Shown here in pieces: positions 1 to 7,390 of a DNA stretch of 11,182 nt (the first letter of the stretch is position 1; each line of letters begins with the position of its first letter). This stretch comes from Gammaproteobacteria bacterium. Its GTDB lineage: Bacteria; Pseudomonadota; Gammaproteobacteria; QNFN01. The stretch covers positions 1-11,182 of the forward strand of contig QNFN01000030.1 in NCBI GenBank assembly GCA_003645555.1, read 5' to 3'. The position numbers and the translations under genes were made by a program. Below the pieces are notes generated by a model. That model saw only the letters and a program-made list of their open reading frames with translations, did not search any database and was not told the origin of the DNA.

Positions 1-10
1 AATCCACCCA

Positions 11-3000
11 ATGAGTACTACGGCCCTGAAAAGCACCGCCAGCACGTCCGACGAGCGGGCGCCGCTCCGTTTCGTCACCGCCGCGAGCCTGTTCGACGGC
101 CATGACGCCTCGATCAATATCATGCGCCGCACTCTCCAGGCGAGCGGTGGCGAGGTGAGCCACCTGGGGCACAACCGCTCGGTCGACGAGATCGTCAACG
201 CGGCGCTGCAGGAAGATGCCCAGGGTATCGCCATCAGTTCCTACCAAGGCGGTCACGTCGAGTTCTTCAAGTACGCCATCGACCTGTTGCGTGAACGCGG
301 GGGCGAGAATATCCGTGTCTACGGCGGTGGTGGCGGGGTGATCGTTCCCGACGAGATCAAGGAACTGCACGACTACGGGGTGGCCCGCATTTTCTCGCCC
401 GAGGACGGCCAGAGCCTCGGTCTGCAGGGGATGATCCAGGTGATGATCGATGACTGCCGCGCACATTCGTCTGCGTACCGGCCCGACGGGCTCGACCAAC
501 TGCGTGCCGGCGACCGGCGCACGCTGGCGCGCTTTGTCACCGCGCTCGAGAACGGCGACATCGATAAAGGCGTGCGCGACGAGCTGCGCACTGCGGCAGC
601 GACCGTCACCGGCACCCCGGTGCTCGGTATCACCGGTACCGGTGGTGCCGGCAAGTCATCGCTGACCGATGAGCTGATTCGCCGCCTGCGTATGGACCAG
701 CAGGACCGGTTGCAGGTCGCGGTGATTGCCGTCGACCCGTCACGGCGCAAAAGCGGCGGCGCGCTGCTCGGTGACCGTATTCGCATGAATGCCATCGACG
801 GGTCGTCGATCTTCCTGCGCTCGATGGCGACGCGCAGCGCCGGCAGTGAAGTGCCGCCTTGCCTGGACGACGTCATCGCCGCCTGCCGGATCGCCGGTTT
901 CGACCTGGTGATCGTCGAAACCCCGGGCATTGGCCAGGGCGATGCCGCCATCGTCGGCGCCGTCGACTGCGCGCTCTACGTCATGACCCCGGAATTCGGC
1001 GCCGCCAGCCAGTTGGAGAAGATCGACATGCTCGACTTCGCCGACCTGGTAGCGATCAACAAGTTCGACCGCAAGGGGTCCGAGGACGCGCTGCGCGATG
1101 TCAGCAAGCAGCTGCAGCGCAATCGCGAGGCATTCACCACGCCGGTCGACGAGATGCCGGTTTTTGGCACCATCGCGGCACGCTTCAATGACGACGGTGT
1201 CACCGCCCTCTACCATGCGCTGCGTGCGCGGCTGGTCGACCAGGGGCTGAAGGTCGAACCGGGCCGGTTGGCACCGGTTGCCGTGCGTGCCTCGTCGGTG
1301 CGCACCGCCATCATTCCGCCGCCCCGGGTCCGTTACCTGGCCGAAATCGCTGATACGGTGCGCGGTTACCACGCCGGTGCCGACGTCCAGGTGAGCATGG
1401 CCCGCCGCCGCCAGCAGCTGACGGCCACCCGTGACCTGCTGACTGCTGAGGGCCAATCGACGGCAGACGTCGAGGCGCTGCTCGAGGCGACCGAGGCGAA
1501 GTTCGATCCGCACGCTCGCAAGCTGGTGGATATGTGGCCCAAGGTGCGCGAGAGCTACTCCGGTGACGAGTATGTGGTGCGCATCCGCGATCGTGAAATC
1601 CGCACCGCGCTGACCCACACCACCCTATCCGGGACGCACATCCAGAAAGTGGCGTTGCCCCGGTGGGAGGACCATGGCGAGCTGCTGCGCTGGATGATGC
1701 GCGAGAACGTGCCCGGCAGTTTCCCGTACACCGCCGGCGTCTTCGCGTTCAAGCGTGAAGGCGAAGACCCGACGCGCATGTTTGCCGGCGAGGGTGACGC
1801 CTTCCGCACCAACCGCCGCTTCAAGAACCTCTCTGAGCACTCGGCGGCCAAGCGGCTGTCGACCGCGTTCGATTCGGTGACGCTCTACGGCAACGATCCA
1901 GACGAGCGCCCGGACATCTACGGCAAGGTCGGCAACTCCGGAGTCTCCATCGCCACCCTCGACGACCTCAAGGTGCTCTACGACGGTTTCGATCTCTGCG
2001 ACCCGACCACCTCGGTGTCGATGACCATCAACGGCCCGGCGCCGACCATCCTGGCGATGTTTCTGAATACCGCGCTGGATCAGCAACTGGTCCGTTTTGA
2101 GAAGGAAAACGATCGCCCGCCGACCGACGACGAGATCGAGAAGATCCATGAGTGGGTCCTCGAGAATCTGCGTGGCACGGTCCAGGCCGACATTCTCAAG
2201 GAAGACCAGGGGCAGAACACCTGCATCTTCTCAACCGAGTTCGCGTTGAAGATGATGGCCGACATCCAGGAATATTTCGTCCAGAATCGGGTCCGGAACT
2301 TCTACTCGGTGTCGATCTCTGGCTACCACATCGCCGAAGCGGGGGCGAACCCGATCAGCCAGCTCGCCTTCACTCTGGCCAACGGCTTCACCTACGTCGA
2401 GGCCTACCTCGCGCGGGGTATGCACATTGACGATTTCGCCCCCAACCTGTCGTTCTTCTTCTCCAACGGCATGGACCCGGAGTACTCGGTGCTGGGACGC
2501 GTGGCGCGGCGCATCTGGTCGACTTCGATGCGCTACAAGTACGGTGCCAACGAGCGCAGCCAGAAGCTCAAGTACCACACCCAGACTTCGGGCCGTTCGC
2601 TGCACGCCCAGGAGATGGCGTTCAACGATGTCCGCACCACGCTGCAGGCACTGATTGCCACCTACGACAACACCAACAGCCTGCACACCAATGCCTACGA
2701 CGAGGCGGTGACCACGCCGACCGAGGAGTCGGTACGACGCGCCCTGGCGATCCAGCTGATCATCAACAACGAGTGGGGCCTGGCCAAGAACGAGAATCCC
2801 AACCAGGGCAGTTTCATCATCGACGAGCTGACCGACCTGGTCGAGGAGGCGGTGCTGCAGGAGTTCGAGCGCCTGGCCGAGCGCGGCGGCGTCCTCGGTG
2901 CCATGGAGACCGGTTACCAGCGTGGCAAGATCCAGGATGAGTCGCTGCACTACGAGCAGAAGAAGCACGACGGCACGCTGCCGATCATCGGCGTCAACAC

Positions 3001-3271
3001 CTTCCGCAACCCGCACGATGACGGTACGCCGCAGGTCATCGAGCTGGCGCGTTCGACCGAGCAGGAGAAGCGTGGCCAGATCGACCGGCTGCGCGATTTC
3101 CAGACGCGTAACAGCGCGGCCGGGGAGGCGATGATCGAGCGGTTGAAGCAGGCCGCGGTCGCCAACGAGAACATTTTCGCGGTGCTGGTCGATGCGGTGC
3201 GTGTCTGCTCGCTCGGGCAGATCACCCAGGCGTTGTTCGAGGTTGGCGGTCAGTACCGCCGGAGCATGTGA
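11..3271 (+). CDS. icmF: Fused isobutyryl-CoA mutase IcmF (B12-dependent, with built-in G-protein chaperone)
   Basis: A 1086-residue cytosolic enzyme that interconverts isobutyryl-CoA and n-butyryl-CoA with adenosylcobalamin. Three parts are visible in IcmF order. The B12-binding domain (about 20-150) has DGHDAS at 29-34; His31 would be the cobalt ligand, and the last Gly of the usual DxHxxG is replaced, as in known IcmF proteins. The MeaI-like GTPase domain (about 200-415) has a Walker A GTGGAGKS at 209-216, ETPGIGQGD at 303-311 and NKFD at 350-353. The mutase barrel (about 520-1086) follows. By alignment to methylmalonyl-CoA mutase from memory, Tyr89 corresponds to Phe591 (RMFAG) and Arg207 to Gln735 (DQGQNT). 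This Phe/Gln pair marks isobutyryl-CoA rather than methylmalonyl-CoA mutases. His773 (SGYHIAEAG) matches the conserved active-site His. The length is normal and the C-terminus complete. The start ATG lies 10 bases from the window edge, so its ribosome binding site cannot be judged. It may share transcripts with the downstream stress protein gene, since no terminator is seen between them. Confidence 0.97.
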   Translation: MSTTALKSTASTSDERAPLRFVTAASLFDGHDASINIMRRTLQASGGEVSHLGHNRSVDEIVNAALQEDAQGIAISSYQGGHVEFFKYAIDLLRERGGENIRVYGGGGGVIVPDEIKELHDYGVARIFSPEDGQSLGLQGMIQVMIDDCRAHSSAYRPDGLDQLRAGDRRTLARFVTALENGDIDKGVRDELRTAAATVTGTPVLGITGTGGAGKSSLTDELIRRLRMDQQDRLQVAVIAVDPSRRKSGGALLGDRIRMNAIDGSSIFLRSMATRSAGSEVPPCLDDVIAACRIAGFDLVIVETPGIGQGDAAIVGAVDCALYVMTPEFGAASQLEKIDMLDFADLVAINKFDRKGSEDALRDVSKQLQRNREAFTTPVDEMPVFGTIAARFNDDGVTALYHALRARLVDQGLKVEPGRLAPVAVRASSVRTAIIPPPRVRYLAEIADTVRGYHAGADVQVSMARRRQQLTATRDLLTAEGQSTADVEALLEATEAKFDPHARKLVDMWPKVRESYSGDEYVVRIRDREIRTALTHTTLSGTHIQKVALPRWEDHGELLRWMMRENVPGSFPYTAGVFAFKREGEDPTRMFAGEGDAFRTNRRFKNLSEHSAAKRLSTAFDSVTLYGNDPDERPDIYGKVGNSGVSIATLDDLKVLYDGFDLCDPTTSVSMTINGPAPTILAMFLNTALDQQLVRFEKENDRPPTDDEIEKIHEWVLENLRGTVQADILKEDQGQNTCIFSTEFALKMMADIQEYFVQNRVRNFYSVSISGYHIAEAGANPISQLAFTLANGFTYVEAYLARGMHIDDFAPNLSFFFSNGMDPEYSVLGRVARRIWSTSMRYKYGANERSQKLKYHTQTSGRSLHAQEMAFNDVRTTLQALIATYDNTNSLHTNAYDEAVTTPTEESVRRALAIQLIINNEWGLAKNENPNQGSFIIDELTDLVEEAVLQEFERLAERGGVLGAMETGYQRGKIQDESLHYEQKKHDGTLPIIGVNTFRNPHDDGTPQVIELARSTEQEKRGQIDRLRDFQTRNSAAGEAMIERLKQAAVANENIFAVLVDAVRVCSLGQITQALFEVGGQYRRSM

Positions 3272-3290
3272 GTCCCGTTACCCGGTACGG

Positions 3291-3320
3291 TTGAAGCGGA
3301 CCCGCAGGCACGGGTACATT
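3291..3320 (+). promoter_or_regulatory. Candidate sigma70 promoter for the universal stress protein gene
   Basis: TTGAAG (3291-3296) and TACATT (3315-3320) are separated by 18 bases, and each matches four of six consensus positions. Initiation near 3327 would give a leader of about 95 bases before the ATG at 3421. This would give the stress gene expression independent of icmF. It is a sequence match only. Confidence 0.3.
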
Positions 3321-3332
3321 GGCGTGCACGCC
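3321..3332. repeat. Perfect 12-bp palindrome in the icmF-usp gap
   Basis: GGCGTGCACGCC is self-complementary over its full length. It lies immediately downstream of the candidate -10 at 3315-3320, where a bound dimeric repressor would block initiation. No regulator can be named, and a chance palindrome in GC-rich DNA is possible. Confidence 0.3.
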
Positions 3333-3383
3333 GGCCCTGAGCCGGGATGACACGCATAACAATCACCGGGCGAGAGTCCGGCC

Positions 3384-3398
3384 GGCGGCTCTGCCGCC
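3384..3398 (+). other. Short hairpin just upstream of the usp ribosome binding site
   Basis: GGCGGC and GCCGCC are separated by TCT, giving a six-base-pair all-GC stem. It ends seven bases before the Shine-Dalgarno GGAGGAG (3406-3412). It could stabilise the 5' end of the usp message or mark a processing site. No T-tract follows, so it is not an intrinsic terminator. Confidence 0.3.
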
Positions 3399-3420
3399 AC
3401 TTCACGGAGGAGTGACAGAG

Positions 3421-4245
3421 ATGGCGATCAAGGACATCCTGATCCATGTCGATAATACCAAGGCCTGTGCCCGACGCATGGAACTTGCGACCCGGTTGGC
3501 AGTTCGGCACGAGGCGCACCTGGTCGCATTGTTCGCGCGTGCCTTTGGCAACCTGCCCAACCTTTCGAGTGGCCACACCCGAGAAATCGACAAGCAGCGT
3601 GAAGAGTCGAAGGCCCGGTTCGAGGAACTGGCCCGGGTCAACGGGTTGTCGGCCGAGTTTCGTGTTGCCGAGTGTCAGAGCTCGGTCGATCTGGTCACCG
3701 ACAACGTGCTGATCAATGCCCGTCACGTCGATCTGGTGATTCTTGGCCAGCACGACGAGGACCAGGCCGACGGTAGCGTGCCGCCTGATCTTGCGGAGAG
3801 TGTGGTCCTTGCGGGCGGACGCCCGGTGCTGGTCGTGCCCTACGCCGGCAAGTTCGAAAAAGTCGGAGAACGGGCACTGGTGGCCTGGAACGGATCGCGC
3901 GAGTCGGTACGGGCGGTCAATGACGCCATTCCCTTGCTGGTCGACGCCAAGCGGGTCAGCGTGCTGGCGCTCAATCCCAGCGATGGGGGGCGTATCCATG
4001 GTGATCTGCCGAGTGCCGATATCTGTCTGCACCTCTCTCGCCATGGCATCCGTGCCGAGGCACAGATGCTCTCCGCCCGTGACATCGACGCCGGTGACAT
4101 GCTGCTCTCCTGCGTTGCCGACGACAGCGCAGATCTGCTGGTGATGGGTGCCTACGGCCAGCCGCGCTTCCGTGAGATGGTGCTTGGTGGGGCGACACGT
4201 CAGATACTGAAGCAGATGACCGTGCCGGTGCTGATGTCGCACTGA
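3421..4245 (+). CDS. Tandem-domain universal stress protein (UspA family)
   Basis: A 274-residue cytosolic protein with two Usp folds. The first (about 1-141) begins with IKDILIHVD and ends with VLVVPYAG but lacks the glycine nucleotide motif. The second (about 150-274) begins ALVAWNGSRESVRAV and carries the ATP-type pattern G233-x2-G236-x9-G246 in GAYGQPRFREMVLGG. Tandem Usp proteins of this kind are common in proteobacteria and respond to stress or energy limitation; the exact role here is unknown. The ATG at 3421 is chosen over an upstream in-frame TTG at 3319. It has a strong Shine-Dalgarno, GGAGGAG, with eight-base spacing, and the Usp fold starts directly there. The gene lies 149 bases after icmF on the same strand and ends at a strong terminator (4273-4319), so it closes this transcription unit. 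Confidence 0.92.
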   Translation: MAIKDILIHVDNTKACARRMELATRLAVRHEAHLVALFARAFGNLPNLSSGHTREIDKQREESKARFEELARVNGLSAEFRVAECQSSVDLVTDNVLINARHVDLVILGQHDEDQADGSVPPDLAESVVLAGGRPVLVVPYAGKFEKVGERALVAWNGSRESVRAVNDAIPLLVDAKRVSVLALNPSDGGRIHGDLPSADICLHLSRHGIRAEAQMLSARDIDAGDMLLSCVADDSADLLVMGAYGQPRFREMVLGGATRQILKQMTVPVLMSH

Positions 4246-4272
4246 CTGGTTTTTCTTCACTTTATTCATAAG

Positions 4273-4319
4273 CTTATGGCGTGGCGCGGGGTTCTCCCGC
4301 GCTCTACCATAAGTTTTTT
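4273..4319 (+). terminator. Rho-independent terminator after the usp gene
   Basis: A two-part perfect stem. CTTATGG (4273-4279) pairs with CCATAAG (4307-4313), and GCGCGGG (4284-4290) pairs with CCCGCGC (4296-4302). A 4x4 internal loop separates the stems, a five-base apical loop closes them, and six T residues follow (4314-4319). The minus strand has no matching T-tract, so it acts on the plus strand. It separates the icmF-usp unit from aceA. Confidence 0.88.
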
Positions 4320-4330
4320 CTAATCCACTC

Positions 4331-4382
4331 AAAAAAAACTTTGATGCGCGTATTCGCTGCGCAGGGGGTATCATGTTTTTTT
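4331..4382 (+). other. A/T-tract-flanked extended hairpin in the aceA upstream region
   Basis: An A7-C tract (4332-4339) is complementary to G-T7 (4375-4382). Inside it TGAT (4342-4345) pairs with ATCA (4370-4373), and TGCGC (4345-4349) can pair with GCGCA (4359-4363). The structure ends in seven T residues, so it could be a second terminator, an attenuator or a curved promoter-proximal element. TATCAT (4369-4374) is a fair -10 hexamer, but I find no good -35 at 16-18 bases. Two readings, promoter or terminator, remain open. Confidence 0.35.
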
Positions 4383-4417
4383 ATTGACCCATATCTATTC
4401 ATTGTGGGTTGGCAGTT

Positions 4418-4444
4418 GCCTAATGCTGCGATGCAGCATTAGGC
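4418..4444 (+). promoter_or_regulatory. Perfect 12-bp inverted repeat in the aceA leader
   Basis: GCCTAATGCTGC (4418-4429) and GCAGCATTAGGC (4433-4444) are exact reverse complements separated by GAT. There is no T-tract after it, so it is not an intrinsic terminator. It lies 44 bases upstream of the aceA ATG. Outside it, GGGTTG (4406-4411) can pair with CAACCC (4463-4468), extending the structure almost to the Shine-Dalgarno GCGAGG (4475-4480). Alternatively GTTGCC (4415-4420) can pair with GGCAAC (4461-4466), which would open the base of the 12-bp stem. It could be an operator for a dimeric regulator or an RNA switch or stability element. Confidence 0.6.
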
Positions 4445-4488
4445 TCGGTCGAACTACCCAGGCAACCCATCACAGCGAGGCAGAAAAC

Positions 4489-5793
4489 ATGACCAGGCAG
4501 CAGGCTATCGAGCAGTTGGAGAAAGAGTGGGCCGAGAGTCCGCGTTGGAAGGGCATCAAGCGTGGCTACGGTGCCGAAGAGGTGGTGAAGCTGCGTGGCT
4601 CGCTGCCTATCGAGTACACCCTGGCCCACACTGGCGCCGACAAGCTGTGGAAGTTGATCAACGAGGAGCCGTTCGTCAATGCGCTGGGCGCGCTGACCGG
4701 TAATCAGGCCATGCAGCAGGTCAAGGCCGGTCTGAAGGCGATCTATCTTTCCGGTTGGCAGGTTGCGGGCGACGCCAACATCGCCGGCGAGATGTATCCC
4801 GACCAGTCGCTCTACCCGGCCAACTCGGTCCCCCAGGTGGTACGCCGCATCAACAACTCGCTGCAGCGCTGCGACCAGATCCAGGTCCAGGAAGGCAAGC
4901 AGGCGGGTGACGAAGGGTTCGTCGACTATTTCGCACCGATCGTCGCCGATGCCGAGGCCGGTTTCGGTGGCGTCCTCAACGCCTTCGAGTTAATGAAGGC
5001 GATGATCGAGGCCGGTGCTGCCGGCGTTCACTTCGAGGACCAACTTGCCGCGGTCAAGAAGTGCGGCCACATGGGTGGCAAGGTGCTGGTACCGACCCGT
5101 GAAGCGGTTGCCAAGCTGGTCGCCGCCCGTCTCGCCGCCGATGTCATGGGTGTTCCGACTATCCTGGTTGCACGCACCGATGCCGAGGCGGCCGACCTAG
5201 TGACCGCCGACGTCGATGACAACGACAAGCCGTTCTGCACCGGAGAGCGGACCGCGGAGGGTTTCTACCGGACCAACAACGGTATCGATCAGGCGATCTC
5301 GCGTGGCCTCGCCTACGCACCGTACGCCGATCTGGTTTGGTGCGAGACCGGCAAGCCGGACCTCGAGTTCGCGCGCAAGTTTGCCGAAGCGATTCACAAG
5401 GAATACCCGGGCAAAATGCTGGCGTACAATTGCTCGCCGTCGTTCAACTGGAAAGCGAACCTCGACGACGCGACCATCGCCAAGTTCCAGCGTGAACTCG
5501 GTACCATGGGTTACAAGTTCCAGTTCATCACCCTGGCCGGATTCCACGCCCTGAACTACTCGATGTTCAATCTGGCGCACGGCTATGCCCGTAACCAGAT
5601 GACCGCGTTCGTCGAGATGCAGCAGGGCGAGTTCGCCGCCGCCGAGAAGGGCTTCTCCGCGGCCAAGCACCAGCGCGAAGTCGGTACCGGCTATTTCGAT
5701 GCCGTCACCCAGGCGATCGAGGGGGCCGATTCTTCGACCACGGCGCTGAAGGGTTCGACCGAGGACGAGCAGTTCTTCGAAAAGAGCGCCTGA
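4489..5793 (+). CDS. aceA: Isocitrate lyase
   Basis: A 434-residue cytosolic enzyme that cleaves isocitrate to succinate and glyoxylate, the first step of the glyoxylate shunt. It follows E. coli AceA closely along its whole length, which is also 434 residues. The catalytic signature KKCGHMGGK lies at about 190-198 with the active-site Cys192. Other visible family stretches are AGFGG (157-161), HFEDQ (181-185), [20 protein letters not shown] and NCSPSFNWK. The reading frame is open upstream to 4384, but the ATG at 4489 is preferred: GAGG sits eight bases upstream and the protein then begins exactly as the family does. The preceding leader is highly structured, suggesting regulated expression. 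A strong terminator follows 25 bases after the stop, so aceA appears monocistronic and is not in an aceBAK operon. Its regulatory partner aceK is about 3.1 kb away on the other strand. Confidence 0.98.
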   Translation: MTRQQAIEQLEKEWAESPRWKGIKRGYGAEEVVKLRGSLPIEYTLAHTGADKLWKLINEEPFVNALGALTGNQAMQQVKAGLKAIYLSGWQVAGDANIAGEMYPDQSLYPANSVPQVVRRINNSLQRCDQIQVQEGKQAGDEGFVDYFAPIVADAEAGFGGVLNAFELMKAMIEAGAAGVHFEDQLAAVKKCGHMGGKVLVPTREAVAKLVAARLAADVMGVPTILVARTDAEAADLVTADVDDNDKPFCTGERTAEGFYRTNNGIDQAISRGLAYAPYADLVWCETGKPDLEFARKFAEAIHKEYPGKMLAYNCSPSFNWKANLDDATIAKFQRELGTMGYKFQFITLAGFHALNYSMFNLAHGYARNQMTAFVEMQQGEFAAAEKGFSAAKHQREVGTGYFDAVTQAIEGADSSTTALKGSTEDEQFFEKSA

Positions 5794-5818
5794 TCCGACC
5801 GTAACCTGTCGGTAAAAA

Positions 5819-5846
5819 GGGCCACGCATCGCGTGGCCCTTTTTTT
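5819..5846. terminator. Rho-independent terminator after aceA, possibly bidirectional
   Basis: GGGCCACGC (5819-5827) and GCGTGGCCC (5831-5839) form a nine-base-pair perfect stem with an ATC loop, followed by seven T residues (5840-5846). Five A residues (5814-5818) precede the stem, giving a T5 tract on the other strand. It could therefore also stop transcripts coming from the convergent transporter gene. Confidence 0.93.
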
Positions 5847-5852
5847 GTAAGA

Positions 5853-6060
5853 GGGCCGCTCCCGGCCCGATGGGGTGGTTGCTACGGCACGGCCGGATCG
5901 CGGTGAAGGCGCCACTCCTACCTGTAGGAGCGGCCGCCTTTATGCCCTATGGGTACTCGGCCCGATCAGCGTTCAATCGGGCACGGCCGTATCCGTGGCC
6001 AAGGGCCTGCGCTGCGTCGGTTACTCGGCGCAAGCGGGAGCGGCGCGTCCTGCATGCGAC
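5853..6060. repeat. REP-like palindrome array between aceA and the transporter gene
   Basis: Four copies of a GAGCGGC-type head are seen. Two point left: GCCGCTCCC at 5855-5863 and CTCCTAC at 5915-5921. Two point right: GTAGGAGCGGC at 5924-5934 and GGGAGCGGC at 6036-6044. The inner pair forms a head-to-head hairpin (CTCCTAC-CT-GTAGGAG). There is also an imperfect direct repeat: CGGCCCGAT followed 22-23 bases later by GGCACGGCCG, at 5863-5895 and again at 5958-5989. GCCCGAT (5960-5966) and ATCGGGC (5976-5982) make a further stem. GTAG-headed palindromes in inverted pairs are typical of REP/BIME elements mobilised by RAYT transposases in gammaproteobacteria. No RAYT gene is in the window. The right end overlaps the last codons of the transporter gene. 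Confidence 0.6.
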
Positions 6061-6968
6061 GGCCGTGTAACAGCGGTCACCGGTCTGTCAGGCCTGCCGA
6101 CCGCCAGTGCCAACACGTTGCCAATCACAGCCAGGACCATGCCGGCGAAGGCCGCAGCGGTCCACTGGTAGCCCTCGAACAGGGTCGACAGTGCCAATGC
6201 TACCAGCGGAAAGAGCACCATCGCGTAGGCGGCCCGGGCCGGGCCGATGCGGCCGAGCAAGGTCAGGTAACTGCCGAAGGCGATGACCGAGCCGAACAGC
6301 GCCAGGTAGACGAGTGACAGCGAGTAGCCCAAGGTAGGCTCGAAGCTGAACGGCAGGCCCTGGCCGACAGCCCAGAGCGCCATCAGCAGGCCGCCGTAAC
6401 CCATGCCGTAGCCGTTGGTCTGCACGATTGGCAGGCCGGTGCCCTGGTTGCGCACCGAGACCATGTTGCCAAATGACGCTACCAGTGTGCCGAGCAGTGC
6501 AAGCCCCACGCCACGCAGTGCGGTCGATGAGGTGTCAAGAACGGTCAGTTCTGGCCAGAAGACCAGGCCGATTCCGGTCAGGCCGAGCAGGGCGCCAGCG
6601 ACCACCGGGGCCTCGATCGGGCGCCTGAACAGCAGCATGGAAAGCGCGATGTTCATGAATATGATCGACGAGAAGAGCAGTGCGATCAGGCCGCTGGTCA
6701 GCAGGCTGGTGGCCAGGTAGACCAGCAGGTAGTTGGCGCCGAACAGCATCAGGCCCTGCAGCGCCATCCAGGCATGATCGCGGGCCGTGAAGCGGAGCCG
6801 GCGGCCACGTACGGCGCAGTAGGCGAGGATCAGTAGTGCGGCGAGTATGAAACGGTAGGCAATCGAGACCTCCACGGCCACGGTCCCGAGTTGGAACTTG
6901 ATGGCGTAGAAAGTCGAGCCCCAGATCAGGACTGTCGTCAGGTAGAGCGTCATCGAGTGCTGCAACAT
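6021..6968 (-). CDS. EamA/DMT-family transporter (RhaT-like exporter type)
   Basis: A 315-residue inner-membrane protein with the duplicated five-helix layout of the drug/metabolite transporter superfamily. About ten hydrophobic segments are visible, near residues 7-25, 34-52, 67-86, 91-113, 121-139, 150-170, 186-204, 215-235, 245-262 and 270-290. The N-terminal WGSTFYAIKF is the usual first-helix signature of EamA proteins. The family mostly exports amino acids or other small metabolites; the substrate here cannot be inferred. The ATG at 6968 is supported by GGGG (6975-6978) six bases upstream. The gene lies 66 bases downstream of the DUF1127 gene on the same strand, with a GC-rich hairpin between them, and is probably cotranscribed under the divergent MocR regulator. 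Residues from about 292 on form a polar tail rich in Arg, Pro and Ala. The DNA coding for its end lies in the REP-like array, so the original stop may have been lost. Confidence 0.9.
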   Translation of the reverse strand: MLQHSMTLYLTTVLIWGSTFYAIKFQLGTVAVEVSIAYRFILAALLILAYCAVRGRRLRFTARDHAWMALQGLMLFGANYLLVYLATSLLTSGLIALLFSSIIFMNIALSMLLFRRPIEAPVVAGALLGLTGIGLVFWPELTVLDTSSTALRGVGLALLGTLVASFGNMVSVRNQGTGLPIVQTNGYGMGYGGLLMALWAVGQGLPFSFEPTLGYSLSLVYLALFGSVIAFGSYLTLLGRIGPARAAYAMVLFPLVALALSTLFEGYQWTAAAFAGMVLAVIGNVLALAVGRPDRPVTAVTRPSHAGRAAPACAE

Positions 6969-6988
6969 GATGCACCCCGTTGCGGTAG

Positions 6989-7017
6989 AGGCCGGCCCGG
7001 GACAACCGGGCCGGCCT
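6989..7017 (-). other. 12-bp perfect hairpin between the DUF1127 and transporter genes
   Basis: AGGCCGGCCCGG (6989-7000) and CCGGGCCGGCCT (7006-7017) are exact reverse complements with a GACAA loop (plus-strand sequence). All but the outermost pair are GC. On the transcript it lies between the DUF1127 stop and the transporter Shine-Dalgarno, ending about 10 bases before the latter. No T-tract follows on the minus strand. It is more likely an mRNA processing or stability element, or a block to translational coupling, than a terminator. Confidence 0.6.
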
Positions 7018-7034
7018 GGCTCGGAACCGCGTGA

Positions 7035-7265
7035 TCAATCGTGCCAGAACGGCCTGGCACTAGCGGCCAGGGCGTCGGCACGGCTAATGCCGACATCTTT
7101 CAGCAGGCGGTCGTCGAGGTCCAGCAACTGGCGGCGCTGGCGTGACCGTTCATGCCAGGTGACGACGACGGCGAACAGGTTCGCGACGCGGCACTTCAGA
7201 ATGGCTACCGGGTCGATGCGGTCGACGCGAGCTTGATGGTGAAGGATGCCGGTAGCACTGTTCAT
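7035..7265 (-). CDS. DUF1127 (YjiS-like) small protein
   Basis: A 76-residue basic protein. The C-terminal half (about 37-75) is a DUF1127 domain, recognisable by RRQLLDLDDRLLKDVGISRADA followed by a short tail ending PFWHD. That domain is a short Arg-rich helix pair ending in the DVGISR-type signature. The N-terminal 36 residues carry no motif I recognise. Members in alphaproteobacteria have been reported to bind RNA and affect small-RNA or mRNA turnover; whether this one does is unknown. The ATG at 7265 has GAGGA seven bases upstream. It is the first gene of the minus-strand unit with the EamA transporter and is divergent from the MocR gene. In E. coli, yjiS (DUF1127) likewise neighbours yjiR (MocR), which supports a functional association. 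Confidence 0.85.
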   Translation of the reverse strand: MNSATGILHHQARVDRIDPVAILKCRVANLFAVVVTWHERSRQRRQLLDLDDRLLKDVGISRADALAASARPFWHD

Positions 7266-7315
7266 GGCCGTGTCCTCGATAGGGGTGATGGGATGACAGT
7301 GACAGAGAATAGAGA

Positions 7316-7370
7316 TGAAACTGTTTCAATAACAGATACAGTTGTATTAAAATGGTTGCATAACAGTTTC
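7316..7370. promoter_or_regulatory. Candidate MocR operator region in the divergent promoter gap
   Basis: This AT-rich stretch between the divergent genes holds a palindrome, TGAAAC-T-GTTTCA (7316-7328). It also holds a related half-palindromic copy, AACAGTTTC (7362-7370), the exact reverse complement of 7317-7325. A further ACAGTT lies at 7338-7343. ATAACAG occurs as a direct repeat at 7329-7335 and 7360-7366, starts 31 bases apart, or about three helical turns. MocR regulators such as GabR bind spaced direct repeats and usually control themselves and a divergent gene, so this is the likely binding region. Basis: repeats seen directly; operator role inferred. Confidence 0.55.
7324..7353 (+). 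promoter_or_regulatory. Candidate promoter of the MocR gene
   Basis: TTTCAA (7324-7329) and TAAAAT (7348-7353) are separated by 18 bases. The -10 is a five-of-six match and the -35 is weak, consistent with an activated or autoregulated promoter. It sits inside the repeat cluster, between the two AACTGTT/AACAGTT sites. The minus-strand promoter for the DUF1127 unit should lie in the same stretch, but I could not assign its hexamers. Confidence 0.3.
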
Positions 7371-7390
7371 GCTTGACCGGAGATTGATCC

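Noticed and set aside
740..3225. Several long open frames on the minus strand opposite icmF
   Set aside because: They are low-complexity frames rich in Arg, Gly, Val and His, as expected opposite a GC-rich gene, and match no family I know; the plus strand is accounted for by IcmF.
3319..3420. In-frame upstream extension of the universal stress protein from a TTG
   Set aside because: It adds 34 residues with no family similarity, while the ATG at 3421 has a strong GGAGGAG ribosome binding site at good spacing.
4231..4245. Possible defective ATP motif in the stress protein because Gly247 replaces the usual Ser/Thr
   Set aside because: VLGG-type endings are common in tandem Usp proteins, so this is not a clear oddity.
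3250..4374. 374-codon minus-strand frame opposite the stress protein gene
   Set aside because: It is antisense to a clear Usp gene and its terminator, and has no recognisable domain.
4384..4488. In-frame upstream extension of isocitrate lyase by 35 residues
   Set aside because: The segment encodes the leader hairpin and has no resemblance to AceA; the ATG at 4489 has GAGG and gives the family length of 434.
5797..5812. Small inverted repeat CCGAC/GTCGG right after the aceA stop
   Set aside because: It is five base pairs without a T-tract and is overshadowed by the nine-base-pair terminator that follows it.
5870..6317. Overlapping plus-strand frames between aceA and the transporter
   Set aside because: They read through the REP-like palindromes and the antisense of the transporter, and have repeat-like composition.
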